46,683 bases of DNA from Betaproteobacteria bacterium. GTDB taxonomy: Bacteria; Pseudomonadota; Gammaproteobacteria; Burkholderiales; SG8-39. The stretch lies in the NCBI GenBank assembly GCA_947467435.1, contig CANIIA010000012.1:1-46683 (forward strand), read 5' to 3'. The position numbers were made by a program, and so were the translations under genes. Shown one piece after another: positions 8,251-20,920 of this stretch (positions are counted from its first letter, which is position 1; the number at the start of each line of letters is the position of its first letter). The notes under the pieces were generated by a model. It ran no database searches and was not told the origin of the DNA. It was given only the letters and a program-made list of their open reading frames with translations.

Positions 8251-9186
8251 TCAAGATTGACGACGTAAAAAGCCAAACCACTTGCTATCACTTGCGCTGT
8301 TCGCGACAGGCGCAACAGGCGCACCCGCAGTACGTTTTGATTTGAACCGCTGCATCAGCCCAGTGGTATTCGCAGGCAACGCCGCTTCCGCAGCGTGTTG
8401 TGCAGGCGAGCGTGCTTCACGTTGCACTACATAGCGGTCCAAAATACTTGCCCCGCCACCCGTACGCACCTGCGAGCGCAGTGGCTGCAACACTTTCACC
8501 GCGTTACTGCGCTCAAGCAAGATTTCTTTCATCACGCTCTCGATTTCGCCACACAAGCGGGTAAAACCATCGCGCAGCGAAAGATCATCGGTATCAAATA
8601 AATACTGACTACCAAACGATTCTTGCGCTTGCGTCGAAAAAGGCACTGGCGTTGAGAGCGAAAAGCGCACAGGAAAATTTGCCTGCTTAAACATATGGCG
8701 GTAATCCTCGCCATCGACCAAACGACTTGGGACTAGCACTAAACGCGGGGCTTTGCCATGACTGGCATTGAACACAGTGGCAAAGCGTCCAACAAAATCC
8801 ATGGTGCTAGCTAATTCGATACGCGACATCGAGGTCGGCACCAACACTAAGTCGTAATCAAAAAACAGCGCCGGTGGAAACACATCGACCCAAGTCAAAT
8901 CACCCACCACGATTTGCGCATCACCAATTGAATCGCGTAGCGCTTGTTTGGCTTTGAGCATCACAGGTCCGGCGTCGCGTACGCTCAGCACGTCGCAAAT
9001 CTTTATTTGCAAGTTGGGTACTGGTGCACGTCGCACCCACGTACTCGACGTGCCCTGATGATCAAAGTCGATCAAGGTCACTTGTTTGCGCAACAAGGTC
9101 GCAAAGTAAGCCGCAATGTTTGCAGCGATGGTGCTCTTACCGACCCCACCTTTTTGGCTGGTCACAAGGATTTTTAAGGTATTCAT
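8251..9186 (-). CDS. ParA/MinD-family ATPase with C-terminal extension
   Basis: A 311-residue P-loop ATPase of the ParA/MinD/BcsQ group, which positions cargo such as DNA, chemoreceptor arrays or envelope complexes by ATP-driven dimerisation. The deviant Walker A is SQKGGVGKST at residues 9-18, with the signature lysine. LIDFDHQGTSSTWVRR is the switch I region and DYDLVLVPTSMSR the Walker B-like stretch. The domain ends near residue 220; about 90 further residues form a variable, basic, probably disordered tail ending in WFGFLRRQS. The ATG at 9186 has an excellent TAGGAG ribosome binding site; a longer frame to 9246 is not needed. There is no ParB gene or parS-like site nearby, so plasmid or chromosome partitioning is unlikely. 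It heads a three-gene set with a coiled-coil protein and a membrane protein. Confidence 0.85.
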   Translation of the reverse strand: MNTLKILVTSQKGGVGKSTIAANIAAYFATLLRKQVTLIDFDHQGTSSTWVRRAPVPNLQIKICDVLSVRDAGPVMLKAKQALRDSIGDAQIVVGDLTWVDVFPPALFFDYDLVLVPTSMSRIELASTMDFVGRFATVFNASHGKAPRLVLVPSRLVDGEDYRHMFKQANFPVRFSLSTPVPFSTQAQESFGSQYLFDTDDLSLRDGFTRLCGEIESVMKEILLERSNAVKVLQPLRSQVRTGGGASILDRYVVQREARSPAQHAAEAALPANTTGLMQRFKSKRTAGAPVAPVANSASDSKWFGFLRRQS

Positions 9187-9444
9187 GGTGCTCCTAGACT
9201 CACGCAGAAATATGCGTTTTCTGAGCCGGGTCGGCGAGATTATCATTTATATCAAATAATTCAACCTCTTTGATCCGATAACTCATGTGGCCTCGCATAA
9301 GAACGGCCGAAGTTTGCCGGTCGAATTCGACCCCTGCCCTATGAAACAGCCGATTTATTGCGATGCAGCATCAATGGCGACAATGTTCCGCGCGGGTATA
9401 GTCCAAGGCTCGATTGCGCCATCCCAACCTAAGGAGACACCCTC
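9187..9444. other. Divergent intergenic region, ParA set / pcaC-like gene
   Basis: 258 bases between two outward-facing genes. It holds the ribosome binding sites of both (TAGGAG for the ATPase, AAGGAG for the plus-strand gene) and an AT-rich stretch around 9240-9265 that could contain the minus-strand promoter (a TATAAA on that strand at 9246-9251). No convincing gene or repeat is visible. Confidence 0.45.
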
Positions 9445-9834
9445 ATGGACAAACGTCCTCACGCCGAACGAATGCAGGCTGGCCTAAAAACCCGTCGCGA
9501 AGTACTCGGACCCGCCTATGTCGACAAAACCATGTCAGGCACGGATGAGTTCAATCGAGAGTTTCAAGAACTCTTAAGCACCTATTGCTGGAACGATATC
9601 TGGAACCGCCCTGGTCTGCCGCGCAAAACACGTAGCGTGATGAACTTATGCATGCTGATCGCGCTCGGTAAAACGCATGAACTGAAATTGCATATTCGCG
9701 GCGCGCTCAACAACGGCATGACGCGCGATGAAATTAAAGAAGTGTTTCTGCAGACCGCCATTTATTGCGGCGTACCTGCAGCTGTAGAAGCATTTCGATG
9801 CGCGCGCGAAGTGTTTGCAGAGGACGCAAAATAA
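9445..9834 (+). CDS. pcaC: 4-carboxymuconolactone decarboxylase-family protein
   Basis: A 129-residue, all-helical protein of the AhpD/CMD fold whose best-known member decarboxylates gamma-carboxymuconolactone to beta-ketoadipate enol-lactone in the protocatechuate pathway. The length and the segments RREVLGPAYVDK, STYCWNDIWNRPGLPRKTRS, LCMLIALGK and YCGVPAAVEAFR are those of PcaC itself rather than the shorter AhpD-like proteins. The ATG follows AAGGAG by nine bases. No other protocatechuate gene is in the window, so the specific role is inferred from sequence alone; it may serve a related lactone. Confidence 0.85.
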   Translation: MDKRPHAERMQAGLKTRREVLGPAYVDKTMSGTDEFNREFQELLSTYCWNDIWNRPGLPRKTRSVMNLCMLIALGKTHELKLHIRGALNNGMTRDEIKEVFLQTAIYCGVPAAVEAFRCAREVFAEDAK

Positions 9835-9852
9835 TATTTGCTCGGTTTCGAA

Positions 9853-9884
9853 TCACCGTACGCTGCGCTCTGCGCGTACGGTGA
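9853..9884. terminator. Strong hairpin between convergent genes
   Basis: TCACCGTACGC and GCGTACGGTGA pair perfectly (11 bp) around a ten-base loop, lying between the convergent pcaC-like gene and the minus-strand dehydrogenase. The position suggests a bidirectional terminator or transcript barrier, though neither side has a classical T tract. Confidence 0.65.
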
Positions 9885-9901
9885 GGATCACGCTGCAACT
9901 T

Positions 9902-11242
9902 TTAGCGCGAAAACAACGTTTCCATTTCACGACGCACACGTACGGCCTGTTGGGTCGTGTCGATTTCGACATCGCTCCAACTCACACACGATCCAGCGGA
10001 CACATCGCGTATCAAGCGCACGCCGTGCGCCAGTCCGAGCGGTAATCCTGCACAAGCCAGTGAATCCGCCGCTGGCATTAATTTTCCGTACACCGTAAAG
10101 CCGCCTTCACCGTCTAAGCGCTCACCCGCTTGTAGTGCTCGTTTGGCACAGGCCACTACATCACCACGCCATGCATCGGGTGCGCCGGTGGGCTCTCGGC
10201 GCAAACCCACGCTGGCCACGCTTATTCCTAGTTCAAGGCCAATTAAATGATAGGGCTTGTACATCGCGGTATAGCGACCTGTGTGATCAGTCAGCAGACC
10301 ATACTCACTAAAGCAACGTTCCACATAACCAGAACCAGCTTCAAAGGTCACGTACACACCCCAGCGCAAATCACGAAACACCGGGCGCGAATCACGCTCA
10401 ATACATGACACCACTTCGACCTGCCCGGCGTGATGGAGCTGGCCACCTGCGTGCGCCGGCCGAAGGATGCGCGGCAAATCATCGACGCCACACGGCGGGA
10501 AAGCCAAACCTGTTGGTGCGGGCGTCAACCCCGTGGCGTTCGCAACAGCCGCCATTTCAATCGCGGATTTTGTGCCATCGAGAAAAGAATTAAACATCTG
10601 CGCATTCATACCTCCGAGCTGCGCTTGCTCATGGCTCAGCCCGTAGTGCTGCCAAACTGTGTCTGGGGTCGAGGCGTGATACTCGGGTAGATATTTAGTG
10701 CCTTTACCTGCGGCCATCACTTCAAATCCGGCTGCACGCGCCCAATCCACCATCTCGCAAATAAGTGCAGGCTGATCGCCGTACGCAAGCGAATAAACCA
10801 CCCCTGCTTCGGCGGCCTTACGTGCAAGCAACGGACCCGCCAGTGCATCGGCCTCAACATTCACCATGATGATGTGTTTACCGGCCGCACAACAGGCCAG
10901 CACATGCGCAATACCTGCAGCGGGATGTCCAGTCGCATCAATCACGATCTCGATGGCATCGGATTGAATCAAGGCATGCGCATCCTCAATGACGCAGGTG
11001 GTGCCACGCTGATACGCTTCTTGCAATGTCTTTGCAGAAAATTGTTCAGACGCCCAACCGGTGCGTGACAAGGCTTCTTGTGCACGCGCTATCGACAAGT
11101 CTGCAATCGCCACCAAATGCACACCAGGGGTACGCGGAATTTGCGAAAGATACATCGAGCCAAACTTGCCAGCACCAATCAAGCCAACTCGAATCGGCTG
11201 ATGCTGCGCAGCGCGCTGTTGCAATAAGCGATACAAATTCAT
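9902..11242 (-). CDS. COG4091-type NAD(P)-dependent dehydrogenase with SAF-like domain
   Basis: A 446-residue oxidoreductase related to homoserine dehydrogenases. The N-terminal Rossmann fold opens with VGLIGAGKFGSMYL (about residues 19-32), followed by a catalytic-like domain (about 150-330) with GDQPALICEMVDWARAAGFE and KGTKYLPEYH. The C-terminal 90 residues (GEGGFTVYGKLMPAADSLAC and beyond) look like the SAF/AFP-like module of this group. The true substrate of this family is uncertain and it should not be taken as a threonine-pathway homoserine dehydrogenase. The ATG overlaps the ftsB stop codon (ATGA), tying it to the end of the pyrG-kdsA-eno-ftsB operon. Confidence 0.78.
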   Translation of the reverse strand: MNLYRLLQQRAAQHQPIRVGLIGAGKFGSMYLSQIPRTPGVHLVAIADLSIARAQEALSRTGWASEQFSAKTLQEAYQRGTTCVIEDAHALIQSDAIEIVIDATGHPAAGIAHVLACCAAGKHIIMVNVEADALAGPLLARKAAEAGVVYSLAYGDQPALICEMVDWARAAGFEVMAAGKGTKYLPEYHASTPDTVWQHYGLSHEQAQLGGMNAQMFNSFLDGTKSAIEMAAVANATGLTPAPTGLAFPPCGVDDLPRILRPAHAGGQLHHAGQVEVVSCIERDSRPVFRDLRWGVYVTFEAGSGYVERCFSEYGLLTDHTGRYTAMYKPYHLIGLELGISVASVGLRREPTGAPDAWRGDVVACAKRALQAGERLDGEGGFTVYGKLMPAADSLACAGLPLGLAHGVRLIRDVSAGSCVSWSDVEIDTTQQAVRVRREMETLFSR

Positions 11243-11568
11243 GGTCGAGATGCTGGTGGCGATGGGGTGCTTGTCGGGGATGTGACAGCGCCACGCGGCG
11301 CATCGACAAACTGAAAAAACACCTCATCGTTTTTAAGTAACCCCAACTCACCGCGCGCACGTTCTTCGATGGCGTCGTAGCCACGCTTTAAGTCTGCAAC
11401 CTCAGCATGCAGCACCTGATTGCGCTGTTGCAAGCGCTCATTGGTTTGACGTTGCGTACGCAACTTGCGATCGACATCTGCCACATGCAACCACCCACCC
11501 TTACCCAACCACAAGGGGTACTGAATCGCCAAAATCAACACAATGAAAATTGCACCTAAAATTTTCAT
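11239..11568 (-). CDS. ftsB: Cell division protein FtsB
   Basis: A small bitopic division protein that joins FtsL and FtsQ and helps activate septal peptidoglycan synthesis. The 109 residues comprise a short cytoplasmic start, one membrane helix (about residues 3-21, ILGAIFIVLILAIQYPLWLG), and a periplasmic coiled coil (about 30-65, RKLRTQRQTNERLQQRNQVL). The family's conserved ERARGELGLLKNDEVFFQF segment follows, then a Pro/Ser/Thr-rich tail. It lies directly after eno, the usual place for ftsB in many proteobacteria. No good ribosome binding site is seen. Its stop codon overlaps the start of a dehydrogenase gene. Confidence 0.93.
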   Translation of the reverse strand: MKILGAIFIVLILAIQYPLWLGKGGWLHVADVDRKLRTQRQTNERLQQRNQVLHAEVADLKRGYDAIEERARGELGLLKNDEVFFQFVDAPRGAVTSPTSTPSPPASRP

Positions 11569-11608
11569 GTTGGTGGGGGCGCCGCTCGTGTGTTAACGAT
11601 GGATCGAG

Positions 11609-12901
<1,293 letters not shown>

Positions 12902-12918
12902 TTAAGTCGGCTGATCGT

Positions 12919-15455
<2,537 letters not shown>

Positions 15456-15495
15456 CTACTCCCGAATCGTCGCGCGCTCAATGACATTCACGCTT

Positions 15496-16284
15496 TTATG
15501 GTTGCATTTGCGCTGCACGGATCGATTCAGCGCGAATTTCTTCGGTCAATTGTGCCTTGTATGCCGAAAATTCTGCGGTGGTCTTGACGGTGTAGTGCCG
15601 CGGATGGGGTAAATCAATCGGCAATTGGGTTTTAATCCGTCCCGGACGCGCCGACATCACCGCCACGCGGGTGCCCATAAAAATTGCCTCGTCAATATCG
15701 TGGGTGACAAATAGCACGGTTTTACGATCCGTCTCCCAGATTCCTAACAACAACTCTTGCATCAGCGCACGCGTTTGATGATCTAACGCGCCAAAGGGTT
15801 CATCTAGGAGCAACATTTTGGGGTCATTGGCCAGGGCACGCGCGAGTGCAGTGCGTTGTTGCATGCCGCCTGAAAGCATCTTTGGATAATGCGATTCAAA
15901 ACCGGTTAAGCCAGTGCGCGCAACGTAATGCGCAATGATGTCCTGTTGCAAATCAGCCGGCATGCCTTTTTCGCGCAAGCCAAAGCCAATGTTTTCGCGC
16001 ACAGTCAACCAAGGAAACAAGGTGTAAGACTGAAACACCATGCCGCGATCGGGGCCAGGGCGTTGAATTTTTTCTCCGGCCAGTAACACTTGACCTGTGG
16101 TGGGTTGATCTAGGCCAGCAATGATGCGCAATAAAGTGGACTTTCCACATCCCGACGGCCCGAGGATGGTCAAAAAGTCGTGATCAGCAACCACCAAATC
16201 GGTCGGCTGCAATGCCTGCGTGGGTGCCCCACCCGCAATTCCGGCAAATACCCGCGACACACCGTCCACTTGCAGCAATGCCAT
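15496..16284 (-). CDS. ABC transporter ATPase, nitrate/sulfonate/taurine-type
   Basis: A 262-residue cytosolic ATPase subunit of an SsuB/TauB/NrtD-like importer. Walker A is GPSGCGKST, the signature is LSGGMQQRTALARAL, Walker B is MLLLDEPFGALD, and the switch histidine is in FVTHDIDEA. The ATG at 16284 overlaps the permease stop codon by one base (TGATG), a typical coupled arrangement; a TTG one codon earlier is unlikely. The substrate follows from the binding protein and is not known. Confidence 0.92.
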   Translation of the reverse strand: MALLQVDGVSRVFAGIAGGAPTQALQPTDLVVADHDFLTILGPSGCGKSTLLRIIAGLDQPTTGQVLLAGEKIQRPGPDRGMVFQSYTLFPWLTVRENIGFGLREKGMPADLQQDIIAHYVARTGLTGFESHYPKMLSGGMQQRTALARALANDPKMLLLDEPFGALDHQTRALMQELLLGIWETDRKTVLFVTHDIDEAIFMGTRVAVMSARPGRIKTQLPIDLPHPRHYTVKTTAEFSAYKAQLTEEIRAESIRAAQMQP

Positions 16285-17057
16285 CAAAATGCCCAGCCAT
16301 ATAGACGCTGGTTCAAGCGACGAAACGCCAGATCAGACACCAGACCAATCACGCCAATACACACAATGCCAAAAATCATTTGTCCCGTATCCAACAGTCG
16401 CTGGCTATCCATGATCATGTGACCAATACCTGAAGAAGATCCCACCAGTTCGGCCACAATCACATAAGTCCACGCCCAGCCCAACACCAAGCGCAGCGTT
16501 TCTGCAATTTGCGGTGCAGCCCCAGGAACGATCACACGCCAAACAATGCCGCGTGCATCGGCACCCAGGGTATAAGCCGCTTCAACTAAATCACGTCGCG
16601 TCGCGCCAACAATCACCGCCACCATCAGCACAATCTGAAATACCGAACCAATAAAGATCACTGATAACTTTTGCGCTTCTCCCACACCAGCCCAAAGGAT
16701 CAGTAACGGAATAAACGCCGACGCAGGCAAATACCGGCAGAAAGAAACAAAAGGTTCCAAGAAGGCTTCAATGGGTTTGAACGCCCCCATCGCGACCCCC
16801 AAAGGTACCGCGAGAATCGCCGCCACCACAAACCCACCAACCACGCGCCACAGGGTGATGGCAATGTCGTGTAGAAAATCAAACTCAACAAATAAAGTGA
16901 CGCCCGTTTGTAACGTGGCTAGCGGATCAGCCAAAAATAACGGCGGGATGATGCCGCTGAGCGTAAAAAACGCCCAGCCCAAAAAAAACAAAACAAAAAA
17001 CGCAGCGCCAAGAACGATACGTTTGCGTAACGATACTGGCTGTAGCGGCTCAAACAT
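16284..17057 (-). CDS. ABC transporter permease, SsuC/TauC-type
   Basis: A 257-residue inner-membrane subunit with about six helices and the binding-protein-dependent transport signature EAAYTLGADARGIVWRVIVPGAAPQI, which contacts the ATPase. The start is taken as the ATG at 17057, preceded by AGGG; the frame runs open to 17096, but that part lies inside the hairpin of a transcription terminator. It is followed by the ATPase with a one-base overlap. Confidence 0.9.
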   Translation of the reverse strand: MFEPLQPVSLRKRIVLGAAFFVLFFLGWAFFTLSGIIPPLFLADPLATLQTGVTLFVEFDFLHDIAITLWRVVGGFVVAAILAVPLGVAMGAFKPIEAFLEPFVSFCRYLPASAFIPLLILWAGVGEAQKLSVIFIGSVFQIVLMVAVIVGATRRDLVEAAYTLGADARGIVWRVIVPGAAPQIAETLRLVLGWAWTYVIVAELVGSSSGIGHMIMDSQRLLDTGQMIFGIVCIGVIGLVSDLAFRRLNQRLYGWAF

Positions 17058-17082
17058 TCGATGGATTACCCTAAAAAATAAA

Positions 17083-17111
17083 ACGCCGGCAACCAATCAC
17101 GTTGCCGGCGT
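17083..17111 (-). terminator. Intrinsic terminator/attenuator inside the ABC transporter operon
   Basis: On the minus strand ACGCCGGCAAC, a seven-base loop and GTTGCCGGCGT form an 11-bp perfect stem followed by TTTTATTTTTT, a classical intrinsic terminator. It lies between the binding-protein gene and the permease gene, so most transcripts may end after the binding protein, giving an excess of it over the membrane subunits. Confidence 0.88.
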
Positions 17112-17125
17112 CTCTGCGCATTCAG

Positions 17126-18067
17126 TTACTTGATAAAACTTGCGTCTTGCATCGCTTTGTAATCGGGCAACGTATTAATCACACGATTGGCTTTTAAGAT
17201 GTCGCCAGCGGTTTTAGAAAACGCCAACGACTCTTTTGCAAAGTAGTCTTGATTGGCCGCCTTGTCTTGCCACTGAATAAATTGCGCCGATCCGCCAAAC
17301 TGTGGGCCGGTTTGTTTGACCGCGCTGCCCATCAACTCGTAGGCTTTCGCTTGATCGGTTTTGATCATCGTGAGGGCCTCAAAAAAGCTGTTCACGACGG
17401 CCTGCACCACCTTGGGATTTTTCTTGGCAAAGTCGGCCTTAAACGCCAGCGTATCAATCACCACCGGATAATCTTTGGTGGTCACCAAAATTTTGCCCTG
17501 ATCGGCGCGACCACGCACCTGGCTCATGTACGGCTCGTACGTCATCGCTGCATCATACTGCCCCCCTAAAAAGGTTTGCGCCGCTTGTTGCGGTCCGAGT
17601 GTGACGCGAATCACGTCCTGCAAGGACAATCCGTTTTTCTCAAGAATGTAGGTCAACATGAAATGCGGCACGGTGCCTGCACCATCAACGGCAATGGTTT
17701 TGCCCTTGAGCTCTTTCACCGATTGAATCGTGTTGCGTACGACCAAGCCATCGCCACCATTTGATTTATCGAGCAAGAGCACTTGCACCATCGGCACCTT
17801 GGTTGCCCAAACCACATGCGTATCCACGGTGGTGGCTGCCGCATTGAGATCGCCCGCAGCGAGGGCGGCCAAACGCGCTGGTTGCGGCATAAATTTCAAC
17901 TCAACATCGACGCCATTTTTTTTGAAGATACCGGCTTTATCGGCCAAGCTTAACGGCGCAAAGCCCGTCCAACCACTCATACCAAGCACCACTTTTTCTT
18001 GTGCGATCGCAGGTGCGCAGAGCATCACAAACACCAGTGCGACAAACCAACCATTCATGCGCTTCAT
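17126..18067 (-). CDS. NMT1/SsuA-type periplasmic substrate-binding protein
   Basis: A 313-residue secreted binding protein. A signal peptide (MKRMNGWFVALVFVMLCAPAIAQ, cut around residue 23) precedes a two-lobed type II fold. GMSGWTGFAPLSLADKAGIF starts the mature domain as in nitrate, sulfonate and thiamine-precursor binding proteins, and later stretches (ELKGKTIAVDGAG, GGQYDAAMTYEPY) also fit that group. The ATG at 18067 has an AAGGGG ribosome binding site six bases away; a TTG two codons earlier is not favoured. The ligand is unknown. Confidence 0.88.
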   Translation of the reverse strand: MKRMNGWFVALVFVMLCAPAIAQEKVVLGMSGWTGFAPLSLADKAGIFKKNGVDVELKFMPQPARLAALAAGDLNAAATTVDTHVVWATKVPMVQVLLLDKSNGGDGLVVRNTIQSVKELKGKTIAVDGAGTVPHFMLTYILEKNGLSLQDVIRVTLGPQQAAQTFLGGQYDAAMTYEPYMSQVRGRADQGKILVTTKDYPVVIDTLAFKADFAKKNPKVVQAVVNSFFEALTMIKTDQAKAYELMGSAVKQTGPQFGGSAQFIQWQDKAANQDYFAKESLAFSKTAGDILKANRVINTLPDYKAMQDASFIK

Positions 18068-18133
18068 ATCCAACCCCTTTTGTATTGATACAGAAATGCT
18101 GTTGCGTGCGTTATTTTAAACAGCCTGGACCGC

Positions 18134-19153
18134 TCATTCGATTTTGATCCCCTGCTCACGAATAATATTGGCCCAACGTAGACGTTCAGCGTCGATGCGC
18201 TGTGCGAATTGACCTTGCGTGTTGGGTAGATACACCAAGCCTTGATCCAGCAAAAACTTTTGGACTTCGGGCAATTGCGCGACTGCCGTATATTCGCGAT
18301 ATAACCGATCGACGACCGCAGCAGGCGTTCCCGCGGGGGCAATCACCGCGTACCAAGTCACGACATTGATATCGGGATAACCCACTTCAGCCAAGGTGCG
18401 TACCTCAGGCAGTTGTGCCACACGTTGCGGCGTGGTGACCGCCAACGGACGAATACGACCCGCGCGAATTTGCGGCAGCATCAGCGGCAAGGTGTCGAAC
18501 ATGGCATGCACTTGCCCATCCATCAGGCTCGGCAATGATTCGTTGGTGCCTTTAAACGGCACATGCACCATGTCGATCCCATCGCGTTTTTTGAACATCT
18601 CAAAAATTAAATGCTGCGCCGTACCCACGCCAACAGAAGCGTAGTTCAATCGACCAGGCCGCGCCTTTGCCACCGCCATCAAATCTGCGACAGCGTGCAC
18701 AGGAAGACCGTTGGTGGTGACCAAGACCAATGGAGAGGCAGCAAACATCGTGATCGGCACCACATCTTTTTTGGCGTCGTAGGGCATGTCGCGATACAGA
18801 TTCGGAAAAATCGTCAACGGACCCAAGTTGCCCATACCAATGGTGTATCCATCGGGCGCAGCGCGGGTCACTTCAGCCACACCAATTCGACCGCCTGCAC
18901 CCGCTTTAAAGTCATTCACGATTCCCTGACCCAGGGCCTTAGCTACGCGATCATTGAAGGTGCGCGCTAAGACATCATTCAATCCTCCTGCGGGCCAAGG
19001 CACCACAAAGCGAATCGGTTTTGTGGGCCAGGTTTGCGCGCTCGCGGCGAGTGACAACACGCTCAAGCTCACCGCAATCAACGCACGTGCGCAACACAAG
19101 CGTCGACGTAAATTTGTCGCGCAACTGCTCATCATCGTGCTGCAACTTCGCAT
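18134..19153 (-). CDS. Bug-family periplasmic solute-binding protein
   Basis: A 339-residue binding protein of the tripartite tricarboxylate transporter (TctC/Bug) family, which is greatly expanded in Burkholderiales. A long basic start and hydrophobic stretch end in a likely ASA-Q cleavage site, followed by the family's opening WPTKPIRFVVPWPAGG. Later family blocks are present (GKARPGRLNYASVGVGTAQHL in similar form, HVPFKGTNES, LMDGQVHAMFD). The ATG at 19153 has an AGGA site eight bases upstream; an open frame continues to 19231 without a better start. The ligand is unknown. It lies upstream of an unrelated ABC importer and divergent from hutU. No TctA or TctB membrane component is in the window. 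Confidence 0.88.
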   Translation of the reverse strand: MRSCSTMMSSCATNLRRRLCCARALIAVSLSVLSLAASAQTWPTKPIRFVVPWPAGGLNDVLARTFNDRVAKALGQGIVNDFKAGAGGRIGVAEVTRAAPDGYTIGMGNLGPLTIFPNLYRDMPYDAKKDVVPITMFAASPLVLVTTNGLPVHAVADLMAVAKARPGRLNYASVGVGTAQHLIFEMFKKRDGIDMVHVPFKGTNESLPSLMDGQVHAMFDTLPLMLPQIRAGRIRPLAVTTPQRVAQLPEVRTLAEVGYPDINVVTWYAVIAPAGTPAAVVDRLYREYTAVAQLPEVQKFLLDQGLVYLPNTQGQFAQRIDAERLRWANIIREQGIKIE

Positions 19154-19242
19154 ATTGACATCCTGTTTGAGAGACAAGGAAATACTATCACGCGAGTTGT
19201 CGTAACATGATTGGCTTTCGAACACCGTCATCTGAGATCCAC

Positions 19243-20916
19243 ATGAATTCCAGCCCCCGCATTATCCGCGCCGCACGTGGCACCACACTCAGCGCTCGCA
19301 GTTGGCTTACCGAAGCGCCATTACGCATGCTCATGAATAACCTCGACCCTGACGTCGCTGAGCGACCAGACGATTTGGTGGTGTACGGCGGGATCGGCAA
19401 AGCCGCGCGCAATTGGGCGTGCTACGAGCGCATCGTCGAGACGCTGCGTCGGCTCGAGAGCAACGAAACTTTATTGGTGCAATCGGGCAAACCCGTGGGC
19501 GTATTTCGCACACACGAAGACGCCCCACGCGTGCTGATCGCCAACTCCAACCTCGTGCCGCATTGGGCCACATGGGAGCACTTTAACGCGCTCGATCGTC
19601 AGGGCTTGATGATGTACGGACAAATGACAGCGGGATCGTGGATTTACATTGGCAGTCAAGGCATCGTGCAAGGCACCTACGAGACGTTTGCCGAAGCGGG
19701 TCGGCAACATTACAACGGGGATTGGCGCGGCCGCTGGATTTTGACCGCAGGCTTAGGCGGGATGGGTGGTGCGCAACCACTCGCAGCAACCATGGCTGGT
19801 GCATCTATGATTGCCATTGAATGCGATCCCACACGCATCGACATGCGCATTCGTACGGGCTATCTCGATACACGCTGCGACACACTCGATGAGGCACTGA
19901 TCGCCGTAGCGCGGGCCTGCGAAGAGCAACGTGCAGTATCGATTGGCTTAGTCGGTAATGCAGCCGAACTCTTACCGCAGATTTTGCAACGTGCGCAGCA
20001 AGGAAAAATCTTAAATCCATCGCTAGTCACTGACCAAACCTCTGCCCATGACCCAGCCAATGGTTACTTACCCGAGCACTGGTCGCTCTCGCGTTGGCAA
20101 GATTTGCGCAACAAAGACCCTGAAGAAGTGGCCATCTCTGCGCGCGAAGCAATGGCCAATCACGTGCGTGCGATTTTAGGTTTTCAACAGATGGGCATTC
20201 CGTGCGTGGACTACGGCAACAATATCCGTCAAGAGGCCAAAAATGTTGGTGTGAAAAACGCTTTTGATTTTCCTGGTTTTGTCCCCGCTTACATTCGTCC
20301 GCTATTTTGTCGTGGTGTTGGACCTTTCCGCTGGGTCGCGCTTTCAGGTGATCCGGAAGATATTTATAAAACCGATCAACGCATGCGCGAACTCTTTCCT
20401 GAAAACGCGCTACTCAATCGTTGGTTAGACATGGCCAGCAAGCGCATTCAATTTCAAGGCCTGCCCGCACGAATCTGTTGGATTGGTTTAGGTGAGCGTC
20501 ATTTGGCTGGCTTGGCGTTTAATGAAATGGTGCGCAAAGGCGAATTAAAAGCGCCGATTGTGATTGGTCGCGATCATCTCGACTCCGGCTCAGTGGCCAG
20601 CCCGAACCGCGAAACCGAAGCCATGCGCGATGGTTCGGATGCTGTCTCAGATTGGCCCCTACTCAATGCCTTACTCAATTGCGCATCGGGCGCAACGTGG
20701 GTTTCATTACATCACGGTGGTGGTGTAGGTATGGGCTACTCCCAACATGCGGGGATGGTGGTGGTCTGCGATGGCACGCCAGCAGCGGATCAACGCATTG
20801 CTCGCGTGCTATGGAATGATCCCGCCAGCGGCGTGATGCGTCATGCCGATGCAGGCTATGACAGCGCGCTTGAAAGTGCGCGTATCCACCATCTGGATTT
20901 ACCGATGTTGGGTTAA
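19243..20916 (+). CDS. hutU: Urocanate hydratase
   Basis: Second enzyme of histidine degradation; adds water to urocanate to give imidazolonepropionate, using tightly bound NAD+ as an electrophile. About 557 residues, normal length. Diagnostic stretches are [20 protein letters not shown], the dinucleotide loop [12 protein letters not shown], and [17 protein letters not shown] with the conserved cysteine. I start at the ATG 19243, where similarity begins; an ATG at 19207 would add twelve residues. The ribosome binding site is poor at both. hutG follows four bases after the stop codon. The histidase gene hutH is not in the window. Confidence 0.95.
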   Translation: MNSSPRIIRAARGTTLSARSWLTEAPLRMLMNNLDPDVAERPDDLVVYGGIGKAARNWACYERIVETLRRLESNETLLVQSGKPVGVFRTHEDAPRVLIANSNLVPHWATWEHFNALDRQGLMMYGQMTAGSWIYIGSQGIVQGTYETFAEAGRQHYNGDWRGRWILTAGLGGMGGAQPLAATMAGASMIAIECDPTRIDMRIRTGYLDTRCDTLDEALIAVARACEEQRAVSIGLVGNAAELLPQILQRAQQGKILNPSLVTDQTSAHDPANGYLPEHWSLSRWQDLRNKDPEEVAISAREAMANHVRAILGFQQMGIPCVDYGNNIRQEAKNVGVKNAFDFPGFVPAYIRPLFCRGVGPFRWVALSGDPEDIYKTDQRMRELFPENALLNRWLDMASKRIQFQGLPARICWIGLGERHLAGLAFNEMVRKGELKAPIVIGRDHLDSGSVASPNRETEAMRDGSDAVSDWPLLNALLNCASGATWVSLHHGGGVGMGYSQHAGMVVVCDGTPAADQRIARVLWNDPASGVMRHADAGYDSALESARIHHLDLPMLG

Positions 20917-20920
20917 ACCG

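Noticed and set aside
8251..9186. Plasmid or chromosome partitioning locus
   Set aside because: No parB gene or parS-like 16-bp palindrome is visible near the ParA-like gene, and its neighbours are membrane and coiled-coil proteins.
9902..11242. Threonine-pathway homoserine dehydrogenase
   Set aside because: The C-terminal half is SAF-like, and the catalytic region differs from biosynthetic homoserine dehydrogenases.
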